A stretch of DNA of 64,000 nucleotides, taken from positions 1,488,001 through 1,552,000 of the forward strand of contig NZ_CP076022.1 in NCBI RefSeq assembly GCF_018622995.1, read 5' to 3'. The notes under the pieces were generated by a model. The model was not told the DNA's origin. It ran no database searches and worked only from the letters and a program-made list of their open reading frames with translations. The DNA is from Arthrobacter jiangjiafuii (lineage in GTDB: Bacteria > Actinomycetota > Actinomycetes > Actinomycetales > Micrococcaceae). The translations under genes were made by a program, and so were the position numbers. Of the stretch, positions 24,971 to 32,807 are shown in pieces. Each line of letters begins with the position of its first letter. Positions within the stretch are counted from its first letter, which is position 1.

Positions 24971-25486
24971 ATGGCTAGGCGTTCTAAGAGCGGGCGCCTA
25001 GCAAAGGATAAATACACCCGAATGGCCAAAGCCTTAGCATTTCTGCTTGCCGGGCTGGTGATCTTTGTCGGGGGAAGCACACTGGGTGTGGGAATGGTCC
25101 TGGAGGCTCAGGATGACCGCAGAGTGCTGGCCGAAGGCGTCCGAACCACCGGCGTCATCACTAAAGTCGAGTTTTATACCGATCGGAGGCGCCACTCATA
25201 CAAGGATCTGACGGTTTACTTTCTCACTGAAGATAGACGCGTTTACGGCAAGCGCACCCTTGAACGGTATTACGATCACGTTGAAGGGCCAGAATCGACA
25301 GTTGCAGACCAGATGCATGGCGAAAAAAGGGTAGTTTTCTATGATCGCTCTGATCCGGGCAATTCAGTCATAGAGGGCGCGACTCAATCGTTCACCGTGG
25401 CTTATCTGGTGATTCTGCTCGCCGCCGGCTTCGGAGCTGCGTTTATCCGGTCGGGCTGGGTTGGGCTGCGGAGAAGGCAAGCGTGA
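24971..25486 (+). CDS. DUF3592-like membrane protein
   Basis: This 171-aa protein has an N-terminal basic stretch, a membrane helix (about 23-45), an extracytoplasmic beta-rich domain (LAEGVRTTGVITKVEFY...HGEKRVVFYDRSDPGNSV) and a second helix near the C-terminus (140-160). This order is that of DUF3592 proteins. ATG 24971 has AGGGG 6 bases upstream. Base composition and codon choice (many A/T-ending codons) differ from surrounding genes by eye, which suggests recent acquisition. Function unknown. Confidence 0.7.
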   Translation: MARRSKSGRLAKDKYTRMAKALAFLLAGLVIFVGGSTLGVGMVLEAQDDRRVLAEGVRTTGVITKVEFYTDRRRHSYKDLTVYFLTEDRRVYGKRTLERYYDHVEGPESTVADQMHGEKRVVFYDRSDPGNSVIEGATQSFTVAYLVILLAAGFGAAFIRSGWVGLRRRQA

Positions 25487-25577
25487 CGGGGCCCGGGAAC
25501 CGCCCAGTAGTGACAGAGCCCGGAAACCGCCCCGGCCACAGCTCCCCGAAGCCTCCGCCCGGCCGATAAAGCTGCCG

Positions 25578-26873
25578 TCAGCGGGAAGCCGCGGTGTCCT
25601 TTTCCTTCTCCACCAGCGGATCGGGATCCAGGAAGGCGACCGTGAGGACCGCTGCCGTCTGCTCGATCTGCCATTCCCGTGCACCCAGGTCCCGCAGCGC
25701 GGCGCTGATGCTGTCCAGGTTGATGTCTGCCGGCGGGCGCCAGGCCACCCGGCGCAGGTGGTCCGGTGTCAGCAGGTTCTCGATCGGCAGGTTCAGTTTC
25801 TCCGCGACGGCAGCCAGGCGCGGCTTTGCGGTCTGCAGGCGCGCTGCAGCGGCGGGATCGTTCTTGGGCCAGACGCGCGGGGGCGGCGGGGCATGTGTAG
25901 GGATATGCAGGGGCGGCAGCTCAGTGGTGGACCGGCCGGCTGAGATGCAGCGCATCCAGCGCGGGGCTTCCTTCTGCGCGGCCCGGCCGTGGAAGCCGGG
26001 CGTGCCCAGCAGCTGCGGCACGGTGGTGGGCATGGCCCGGGCAGCGGCAACGATGGCCGAGTCCGGAATCAGCCGGCCGGGAGCGGTGTCGCGGTTCTCG
26101 GCCAGGTGCTCGCGTTCGGTCCACAGTTCACGCACGACGGCGAGCTGCCGGCGGTCGCGCAGCTGGTGGATGCCGTTGGTCCGGCGCCACGGGTCGACGC
26201 GGGGCGGTGTCGGCGGTGCCGTGCGGATGGCTTCAAACTCCTGCTCCGCGAAGGCGAGCTTGCCGGCGTCGTCGAGCACTTTGATCAGTTCAATGCGCAG
26301 CTCCGCGAGGACTTCCACGTCCAGTGCGGCGTAGCGCAGCCAGGGCTCGGGCAGCGGGCGGGTGGACCAGTCGGCTGCGGAGTGTTCCTTGGCCAGGGTG
26401 AAGCCGAGCAGGTTTTCGATGACGGCGGCCAGACCCACGCGCGGCAGTCCGGCCAGGCGCGCCGCGAGCTCGGTGTCGAAGAGCTTGTCCGGCCACATGC
26501 CCAGTTCGGACAGGCAGGGAAGGTCCTGGGTGGCCGCGTGCAGGATCCATTCCACACCCTGCAGGGCATCGTTGATGATGTCCAGGTTGTCGAACGGTTC
26601 CGGGTCGATCAGCCAGGTGCCCGAGCCCTCGCGGCGGATCTGGACCAGGAAGGCGCGCTGTCCGTAGCGGAATCCGGAGGCACGTTCGGCGTCGACGCCC
26701 GCAGGTCCGGTTCCGGCGGCCAGCGCCTTGGCTGCTCGCTCCAGGCCCCGCATGGAGTCGATGATCAGCGGCACTCCGTCTTTTGGCGCCGCCAGCAACG
26801 GGAGTTCGGGAGGCTCTACCTGTGGGTCAGCGGATGTGGTGTTCGAGGCGGTGCCGGGTATTTGCGCGGTCAT
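25578..26873 (-). CDS. rnd: HRDC-domain ribonuclease D
   Basis: This 431-aa 3'-5' exoribonuclease would mature tRNA and other stable RNAs. The DEDD exonuclease domain covers residues 33-210: motif I D61/E63 in GVDAERASG, motif II in ATQDLPCLSELG, motif III in YAALDVEVL. The HRDC nucleic-acid-binding domain follows at about 240-330 (VVRELWTEREHLAENRDTAP). The adjacent DUF3000 gene on the same strand is a standard actinobacterial neighbour. ATG at 26873. Confidence 0.92.
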   Translation of the reverse strand: MTAQIPGTASNTTSADPQVEPPELPLLAAPKDGVPLIIDSMRGLERAAKALAAGTGPAGVDAERASGFRYGQRAFLVQIRREGSGTWLIDPEPFDNLDIINDALQGVEWILHAATQDLPCLSELGMWPDKLFDTELAARLAGLPRVGLAAVIENLLGFTLAKEHSAADWSTRPLPEPWLRYAALDVEVLAELRIELIKVLDDAGKLAFAEQEFEAIRTAPPTPPRVDPWRRTNGIHQLRDRRQLAVVRELWTEREHLAENRDTAPGRLIPDSAIVAAARAMPTTVPQLLGTPGFHGRAAQKEAPRWMRCISAGRSTTELPPLHIPTHAPPPPRVWPKNDPAAAARLQTAKPRLAAVAEKLNLPIENLLTPDHLRRVAWRPPADINLDSISAALRDLGAREWQIEQTAAVLTVAFLDPDPLVEKEKDTAASR

Positions 26874-26975
26874 AAGGACTTCAGTCTATCGAGTCTGCCG
26901 GTGCCGGTGTGACAGGCGCGGGCGCGACGACGGCGGAGCTGCTCGGTTTGGGTGCGGGGTGGTTGTCCCTGCGGG

Positions 26976-27043
26976 GAATCCCTCCGCTTTGTGGCAATCC
27001 CTCCGCTGCGCGGCGGAGGGATTGCCACAGCCCGGAGGGATTC
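26976..27043. repeat. REP-like palindromic element, copy A
   Basis: Inner perfect 17-bp stem TGTGGCAATCCCTCCGC (26990-27006), loop TGCGCG, and its complement at 27013-27029. Outer arms are GAATCCCTCCG (26976-26986) and CGGAGGGATTC (27033-27043). A diverged second copy lies at 35599-35680. It is located between ribonuclease D and DUF3000. Confidence 0.75.
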
Positions 27044-27081
27044 TCAGGACCGGATCGAGACGTTCGCGGACGATGCCGGTG

Positions 27082-27720
27082 TCAGGTGAGGCGCACGCGC
27101 GGCAGGGGAGTGACGCCGTCGGGCAGCGGCGGCAGCCCGGCGAAGGTGCAGACCATGTCGGACCAGGCTTCCAGATGGGCCTGGATGTCCGAGGTGTCCG
27201 GGGTCCAGGAGGCGCGCAACTCGATGTCGATGGCGTCGCCGCGGCCGGCCAGGGTCCCGTAGCTCTCGGAGAGGATCCGGGTGGCGGTGCCGCCGGCCGA
27301 GGAGTATCCGGCGTTGTGCTCTTGCAGGGCCTCCACGAGCCAGGTCCAGGCCACCGAGCCCAGCAGCTCGTCGTTGCCCATATCCGGTTCCAGCTCGGCA
27401 CGGATGTAGGTGACGATCCGGAAGTTTCCGTTCCAGACGGCTGACCCGTCGGGGTCGTGCAGCAGGATAAACCGGCCTGCTGCCAGTTCGGTCTGTTCCG
27501 GCACCACGATTCCGGAGGGCCCGTGGCCGAGGCCTTCGTCGCGGGCAAGCGGCCCGGCGGCCAGGACCTCCGCACCGAGAGAAACCGCGAAGGGGGCCAG
27601 CCGTGCGGGCGCCGGAATCTCATTCAGGTGCAGCTCAGGTCGGCACTGCGCCCGGCGCAGGGAACCGAGGGCGTTCAGGAATTCGGGGGGTACTTGTGCT
27701 AAGTCACCAATTGCACTCAC
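27082..27720 (-). CDS. DUF3000 domain protein
   Basis: This 212-aa soluble protein belongs to the actinobacterial DUF3000 family. Recognisable blocks are PPEFLNALGSLRRA at the N-terminus, GRFILLHDPDG, SVAWTWLVEALQEHNA and ASWTPDTSDIQAHLEAWSDM near the end. DUF3000 is nearly always next to the HRDC ribonuclease D gene, as here, and co-transcription is expected, though a REP-like element lies between the two. Its molecular role is unknown. Confidence 0.9.
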   Translation of the reverse strand: MSAIGDLAQVPPEFLNALGSLRRAQCRPELHLNEIPAPARLAPFAVSLGAEVLAAGPLARDEGLGHGPSGIVVPEQTELAAGRFILLHDPDGSAVWNGNFRIVTYIRAELEPDMGNDELLGSVAWTWLVEALQEHNAGYSSAGGTATRILSESYGTLAGRGDAIDIELRASWTPDTSDIQAHLEAWSDMVCTFAGLPPLPDGVTPLPRVRLT

Positions 27721-27895
27721 CTCCGCAGACTACGGTGGCAGCTCTCGGACCGATGCGCAGGCTCGCCGAAGTGTCCCATTCGTTACCTCTCCCAGCGTAG
27801 AAGGGGTTGCGTCCTGCGGGAAGGTGTGGCTGCGGGTCAGAGCGCGACACTCATCGAACCCGCGAGAGAAGGAGCGTTGCACCACCTTAACCACA

Positions 27896-27932
27896 GGCGG
27901 CCCCGGGACTCAAAAGAGAGCCCGGGGCCGCC
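27896..27932 (-). terminator. terminator after the threonine aldolase operon
   Basis: 12-bp stem GGCGGCCCCGGG (27896-27907) / CCCGGGGCCGCC (27921-27932), 13-base A-rich loop. It lies 20 bp after the aldolase stop on the minus strand. Confidence 0.75.
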
Positions 27933-27952
27933 CGTCCGGCAAAGCCCGGAAG

Positions 27953-29062
27953 CTAGCTGATCGGCAGCGCTTCCGGATCCTGCGGGCCCCGGGGAGCCTG
28001 CGGACCGGCGGCAACCTCACGCGCAATGGCTTCAGCGAAGGCGTCGACGTCGGACTCAGCCGTGTCGAAGGTGCACATCCAGCGCACCTCGCCGGTGGCC
28101 TGGTCCCAGTCATAGAACCGGAACGAGGAGCGCAGCCGGTCGGCCACACCGGCCGGCAGCTTGGCGAACACGGCATTGGACTCGGTGGCCTGGGTGAGTT
28201 CAACACCGTCGATCTTTTCCACCGCGGCGCGCAACCGCTGTGCCATGGCATTGGCGTGCGAGGCCGAACGCAGCCACAGATCGCCCTCGTACAGGGTGAT
28301 GAACTGGGCGGAGACAAAGCGCATCTTCGAGGCCAGCTGCATGTTCATCTTGCGCAGGTAATCCAGGCCGGGGGAGGCCTCCGGGTTCAGCGAGACGATG
28401 CACTCGCCGTACATCATGCCGTTCTTGGTGCCGCCGAGGGAAAGGATGTCGACGCCGGCCTCGGAGGTCATCGCGCCCAGGGTCACGCCCAGCGCCGCGG
28501 CGGCATTGCCCAGCCGGGCGCCGTCCATGTGCAGGGTCATGCCGTGCTTGTGGCAGTGCTCGGCGATGGCGGTGATTTCCTCCACCGTGTAGAGGGTGCC
28601 CAGCTCGGTGGACTGGGTGATGGAAACGGCCAGCGGCTGCGCGCGGTGCTCGTCGCCCCAGCCCCAGGCCTCCTGGTCGATCAGTGCGGGGGTGAGCTTG
28701 CCGTCCGGGGCGGGGATCTGCAGCAGCTTCATGCCGCCGATCCGCTCCGGTGCACCGTTTTCGTCCACATTGATGTGGGCTGTGGAGGCGCAGATGACGG
28801 CGCCCCAGCGAGGCAGCAGCGACTGCAGCGCGGTCACGTTGGCACCGGTGCCGTTGAACACCGGGAAGGCGCGCATCTGCGAGCCGAAGTGCGTGGTCAG
28901 GACCTCGCGGAGCTTCGCGGTGTAGACGTCTTCGCCGTAGGCCACCTGGTGGCCCTGGTTGGCGGCGGTCAGCGCGTCGAGAATCTCGGGATGCACACCG
29001 GAATAGTTGTCCGAGGCAAAGGCGCGGATGGAAATGTCATGCAGGGGGGAAATGTTGGTCAC
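27953..29062 (-). CDS. threonine aldolase family PLP enzyme
   Basis: This 369-aa fold-type I PLP enzyme resembles low-specificity L-threonine aldolase, which cleaves threonine to glycine and acetaldehyde. K213 in LSLGGTKNGM forms the Schiff base and D180 in LHMDGARLGNA binds the pyridine nitrogen; AFPVFNGTGANVTAL holds the phosphate loop. It is the last gene of an operon with an SDR enzyme and DUF6421. That pairing suggests a beta-hydroxy amino acid pathway rather than general threonine use, but this is inference. Confidence 0.88.
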   Translation of the reverse strand: MTNISPLHDISIRAFASDNYSGVHPEILDALTAANQGHQVAYGEDVYTAKLREVLTTHFGSQMRAFPVFNGTGANVTALQSLLPRWGAVICASTAHINVDENGAPERIGGMKLLQIPAPDGKLTPALIDQEAWGWGDEHRAQPLAVSITQSTELGTLYTVEEITAIAEHCHKHGMTLHMDGARLGNAAAALGVTLGAMTSEAGVDILSLGGTKNGMMYGECIVSLNPEASPGLDYLRKMNMQLASKMRFVSAQFITLYEGDLWLRSASHANAMAQRLRAAVEKIDGVELTQATESNAVFAKLPAGVADRLRSSFRFYDWDQATGEVRWMCTFDTAESDVDAFAEAIAREVAAGPQAPRGPQDPEALPIS

Positions 29063-29162
29063 AGTGTCCAGTATCTCTTACGGTTCGATCGGTTTTCGAC
29101 GGGCTGCCGGTGGGGCACAGCCGGCCGGTCGCAGGCGGCAAAGCCGCCTGCAGGTGCAGCGG

Positions 29163-29936
29163 TCAGGCGCCCGGCACGAGGGAAATGCGGCGGCCGTTCA
29201 GCTGCGCGGCATCCTCGCTGAACAGCCCGACGACGGCGTCCGCCAGGGCCTGCACATCGGTGTAGGTGCTGAAATTCCGGTCCGGTTCGGCGGTCCGCAT
29301 GGCATCGTCCACCAGGGCCTTCACCACGAGGACGACGGCGGCCGAATGCTGGGGCTGCGGGTTTTCCTTCGCACCGGACTGGGCCCGGCGGAAGCCCTGC
29401 GCGATGGCTTGGACCCAGGCCTCGGCCCCGGCCTTGGCTGCCGCATAGCCGGCGCCGCCGGCGGTGGGGGAGTCCACGGCGGTGGAGGACACAATGGCGA
29501 GCCGGCCGTCGTCGGACGCTGCCAGCTGGTCATAGAAGCTGCGGCTGACATTGCGCAGGGTGCGCAGGATGTTGGTTTCCAGGAAGTCCCAGTCGTCATC
29601 GCTCTGCCCGGTGATCCCGCCGCCGCCGCGCCAGCCGCCCACCAGGTGGATCAGCCCGTCGATCCCGCCGTAGGTCTCCTGCAGGTCGGAGGCCAGGGCT
29701 GAAACCTCTTCGGGATCGGACAGGTCGCAGGTGCGCAGATCGGCGTCGAACAGGCTAAACAGGGTGTTCTCGAGCCGGGCGGCGTCGCGGCCCACGGCCA
29801 CGACCTTCGCCCCGGCGGCCTCCAGCGCCTTGCAGACCGCCGCCCCGGACGGGGAGCCGGCGCCGGCCACAAGGACCGTCCGGCCCCGGACAGTCAGGGA
29901 TTCGGTGGATGGTCCTGCGGCCGGCTCAGTGCTCAT
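29163..29936 (-). CDS. SDR-family oxidoreductase
   Basis: This 257-aa classical short-chain dehydrogenase/reductase has VLVAGAGSPSGAAVCKAL (21-38) as the cofactor motif, HLVGGWRGGG as the NAG-like strand, SST at the catalytic serine, and YAAAKAG (161-167) as Tyr-x-x-x-Lys. Oxidation or reduction of a hydroxyl group with NAD(P) is expected. Its start at 29936 directly follows the stop of DUF6421 and the threonine aldolase is next, so all three are co-transcribed. The substrate is unknown. Confidence 0.88.
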   Translation of the reverse strand: MSTEPAAGPSTESLTVRGRTVLVAGAGSPSGAAVCKALEAAGAKVVAVGRDAARLENTLFSLFDADLRTCDLSDPEEVSALASDLQETYGGIDGLIHLVGGWRGGGGITGQSDDDWDFLETNILRTLRNVSRSFYDQLAASDDGRLAIVSSTAVDSPTAGGAGYAAAKAGAEAWVQAIAQGFRRAQSGAKENPQPQHSAAVVLVVKALVDDAMRTAEPDRNFSTYTDVQALADAVVGLFSEDAAQLNGRRISLVPGA

Positions 29937-31328
29937 TTACTTGGAACTCCCTGTGATTCCGGAGGTGGACTCGATGACCGGGCCCATCTTCTTGGACAGC
30001 GCTTCGTAGAACATGGACAGCGGGAACTCGTCGTCCAGCACCTGGTCCGTGAGCCCGCGCGGCGGGCCGTCCAGCGGCAGTGCGTCCGGACCCTTGGCCC
30101 AGACGGAGGCCGGGTTGGGGGTCAGTGTGGCGGACACGAGGTCGTAGGCAGCGAACCAGTGGGCGGTCTTCGGCCGGTCGATGGAGCGCCAGTACAGGTC
30201 CTCGATGTTCGCACCCAGGCGGACAACGACGTCGGCCACGTCTTCCCAATCGATGCTCAGCTTGCCGTCGGTCCAGTGCAGGACGTGGTTCTGGTGCATC
30301 CAGGCGAACAGCAGCTGCCCGCCGAGGCCGTCGTAGTTGCGCACCCGGCTGCCCGTAATGGCGAACCGGAAGATCCGGTCAAAGATCACCGCGTACTGCA
30401 CCAGCGTGGCATGCTTGCGCGCTTCCGGGGAAGCATCCTCGTCTTTTTCGATCTTCACGGCTTCGCGGAAGGCGGTCAGGTCGCAGCGCAGTTCCTCCAG
30501 GGAGTAGAGGAAGTACGGCATGCGCTGCTTGATCATGAACGGATCGAAGGGCAGGTCCCCGCGCATGTGCGTGCGGTCGTGGATCAGGTCCCACATGACG
30601 AAGGTGTCCTGTGCCAGCTTCTGGTCATCGAGCAGGGCTGCGGCATCGGCGGGCAGCTGCAGCGAGGTGATCTCCGCTGCGGCGCGCAGGACCCGGCGGA
30701 AACGGGCGGCCTCACGGTCGGCGAAGATGGCACCCCAGGTGAACGTGGGGGTTTCACGGACGGCCACGGATTCGGGGAAGAGCACCGCGGAGTTCGTGTC
30801 GTAGCCGGGGGTGAAGTCCAGGAAGCGGATCGGCACGAAGAGCTTGTTGGAGTACTCGCCGGCCTCCAGCTCGCCGATGAACTCCGGCCAGACAACCTCG
30901 ATCAGCACTGCCTCCACGAAGCGGTTGGTGGAGCCGTTCTGCGTGTACATGGGGAAGAGCACCAGGTGCTGCAGTCCGTCGGTGCGGTCCAGCTGCGGCG
31001 AGAAGGCCAGCAGGGAATCCAGGAAGTCCGGTTCTCCCAGGCCGTCGGCGACCCAGCGCTGCAGGTCCTGGACCACCAGGCGGAGGTATTCGGCGTCGTG
31101 TTCAAAGGCCGGGGCCAGTGCGACGACGGCGGCGGCCAGGGTGCCGATCAGTTCTTCGGCTGCAGTGTGGTTCTCGGCGTCAACAGAGCCGTTCTTGTTC
31201 TGCAGCTGCTGCAGATCGGTGGCCGCCTGTTTCAGCGCCTGCCAGGCCTCGGAGTCCACAGGGTTGCTGCCTGTGCTGACTGCTGCGAAGCCGGGGCGGG
31301 AGAGCGAGGGGAACGCGTGAAGAGACAT
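29937..31328 (-). CDS. DUF6421 family protein
   Basis: This 463-aa soluble protein has no recognisable catalytic motif. Conserved-looking blocks are LVLFPMYTQNGSTNR, FLDFTPGYDTNSAVLFPE, FVMWDLIHDRTHMRGDLPFD and GGQLLFAWMHQNHVLHW. The cluster of His, Asp and Arg residues in DLIHDRTHMRGD could bind metal. I recall this family, with an SDR enzyme and a threonine aldolase-like enzyme next to it, from other actinobacteria, which would point to one pathway. It is the first gene of the operon; an AT-rich palindromic segment lies about 70 bp upstream. Confidence 0.8.
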   Translation of the reverse strand: MSLHAFPSLSRPGFAAVSTGSNPVDSEAWQALKQAATDLQQLQNKNGSVDAENHTAAEELIGTLAAAVVALAPAFEHDAEYLRLVVQDLQRWVADGLGEPDFLDSLLAFSPQLDRTDGLQHLVLFPMYTQNGSTNRFVEAVLIEVVWPEFIGELEAGEYSNKLFVPIRFLDFTPGYDTNSAVLFPESVAVRETPTFTWGAIFADREAARFRRVLRAAAEITSLQLPADAAALLDDQKLAQDTFVMWDLIHDRTHMRGDLPFDPFMIKQRMPYFLYSLEELRCDLTAFREAVKIEKDEDASPEARKHATLVQYAVIFDRIFRFAITGSRVRNYDGLGGQLLFAWMHQNHVLHWTDGKLSIDWEDVADVVVRLGANIEDLYWRSIDRPKTAHWFAAYDLVSATLTPNPASVWAKGPDALPLDGPPRGLTDQVLDDEFPLSMFYEALSKKMGPVIESTSGITGSSK

Positions 31329-31399
31329 GGATGCAACTTTCAGGAGCGGGAGCCGGTCAGGGATGCGGGGGACTCGAGGACTGTTGCGGCCAGCCTAGT

Positions 31400-31419
31400 A
31401 GTAAATACTTATTCTTACT
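31400..31419 (-). promoter_or_regulatory. AT-rich palindromic segment upstream of DUF6421
   Basis: AGTAAATACTTATTCTTACT, 5-bp arms AGTAA/TTACT, with a nested AGTA-AA-TACT. It is strikingly AT-rich for this genome and lies where the promoter of the DUF6421-SDR-aldolase operon should be (minus strand). On that strand TTGCAG is followed 17 bp later by TACTAG. Confidence 0.45.
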
Positions 31420-31602
31420 GCAAATGTATCCACTGGTAAGAAGCTCTTAGGGTCGGGGGCTGTCCCTGATGGCGACCCAAAAGGTCGGCTTTAGCTGTTC
31501 CCGTTAGCTGTTGTCCTAGTGGGACATCGTTCGGGGCGGCAGGGTGCGGGCCCCTTTGCTCCTTCGGCACGTTCCTCAGGAGTAGACTCGAACGCTGTGG
31601 CA

Positions 31603-31682
31603 TTGCTGTCACAGCAAACCAAACTTCTTTTTTTATCATTTTCTGCGATGTGACCCGGGACCATTTCTGCTGCTTGCAGCAG
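31603..31682 (+). promoter_or_regulatory. leader region of the ice-binding gene with two palindromes
   Basis: In the gene-free stretch 31329-31725, TTGCTGT-C-ACAGCAA (31603-31617) is a perfect palindrome followed by a T-rich run (31627-31635). CTGCTGC-TT-GCAGCAG is at 31667-31682. They may be an operator and a hairpin in the leader mRNA. Nothing else recognisable is present in the stretch besides the AT-rich segment near 31400. Confidence 0.45.
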
Positions 31683-31725
31683 GGGGACCTCACTTTGGGC
31701 GCTTTCCCAGTTGAAAGGCCTCATT

Positions 31726-32760
31726 GTGAGTACCGCCAGCGCACATCCAACATCCCTGCCGTCACGGACGCGGGTTGCCGGCGTCGTCGCCGGAACCGGG
31801 GCCGCTCTGCTCACCGCCCTTTGCGTCGTGGCTGGACCGTCACCGGCATTTGCCGCCGAGGCGCCAGTTGGTTTGGGTACCGCAGGCAGCTATTCAGTGC
31901 TCGGCGGGCAAACGGTCACCAACATCGGCCCAAGCCAGCTGAATGCTGATCTCGGGGTCAGCCCGGGCGCCGCTATCGAGGGTTTCCCGCCGGGTGTCCA
32001 CGGAGGGTCGGTTTATGCCGGCAACGCCCAGGCAGCCCAGGCCCAGGCAGACGTCGTCGTTGCCTACGACGACGCGGCAAGCCGAACTCCCACGGAAAGT
32101 GTTACCGGAGACCTCGTGGGCCGCACTCTGGGTCCCGGCGTGTATAACTCGGCAGGGCCACTCGCTCTCAGCGGCACCTTGACCCTCGATGCTCAGGGCG
32201 ACCCCAACGCCGTCTTTATCTTCCAGGCCGCGTCTTCGCTGATCACAGCCAGCGCCAGCAACGTTAACCTCATTGGCGGCGCCGAGGCCTGCAACGTCTA
32301 CTGGCAGGTCGGCAGTTCGGCAACCCTGGGCACGCAGTCATCCTTCACGGGCACCATCCTCGCGCTGACCTCAATCTCGGCCACCACCAATACCGTCGTC
32401 GAGGGCAGGGCACTGGCGCGGAACGGCGCAGTCACCCTGGAGAACAACACCTTCACCGCACCCAATTGCGCCCCGGCTCCGGCCGCCCCGGCTCCGGCCG
32501 CGACTGCGCCTGCTGTAGTTCCGACCGCACCGGCGCCGCTTCCGACGGAGACCGCGCCGTCGTCGGAAACGCCCGTGGGTCCGGCGGTTGACGCTGCTGA
32601 AGAAACATCCGAAGGAACCAACCGGGGCATCAATATTGACTCGGCGGCATCCGCTGGATCAACGTCAGCAGTTTCTGTCGCAGCCGCAATCGTAGCGGCA
32701 ATTTTGGCTGTTTTCGCCGGAGCAACTGTCCTCATGCGTCAGACGTCCAGGAGGCGCTGA
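31726..32760 (+). CDS. secreted ice-binding-type (DUF3494) protein with C-terminal membrane anchor
   Basis: This 344-aa exported protein has a signal peptide of about 43 residues ending in PAFA, then a DUF3494 beta-solenoid domain (about 47-247; GTAGSYSVLGGQTVTNIG, the GVYNSAGPLALSGTLTLD strand and VEGRALARNGAVTLENNT are diagnostic). A Pro/Ala-rich linker leads to a hydrophobic helix and RQTSRRR tail, the layout of a sortase substrate, but no LPXTG is present. Members bind ice or act as adhesins. GTG 31726 has AAAGG upstream. A class F sortase gene follows at once. Confidence 0.85.
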   Translation: MSTASAHPTSLPSRTRVAGVVAGTGAALLTALCVVAGPSPAFAAEAPVGLGTAGSYSVLGGQTVTNIGPSQLNADLGVSPGAAIEGFPPGVHGGSVYAGNAQAAQAQADVVVAYDDAASRTPTESVTGDLVGRTLGPGVYNSAGPLALSGTLTLDAQGDPNAVFIFQAASSLITASASNVNLIGGAEACNVYWQVGSSATLGTQSSFTGTILALTSISATTNTVVEGRALARNGAVTLENNTFTAPNCAPAPAAPAPAATAPAVVPTAPAPLPTETAPSSETPVGPAVDAAEETSEGTNRGINIDSAASAGSTSAVSVAAAIVAAILAVFAGATVLMRQTSRRR

Positions 32761-32762
32761 TC
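32749..32762 (+). promoter_or_regulatory. consensus ribosome binding site placed before an ATC codon
   Basis: AGGAGG (32749-32754), CGCTG, ATC (32760-32762). The ATC overlaps the TGA of the ice-binding gene by one base and is in frame with the sortase. The residues it would add (IGRRKTSRSPSRRFLAV) are the basic N-terminus expected before the sortase membrane helix. Confidence 0.55.
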
Positions 32763-32807
32763 GGCCGCAGGAAGACCTCGCGGTCGCCGTCGCGCAGGTT
32801 CCTGGCA

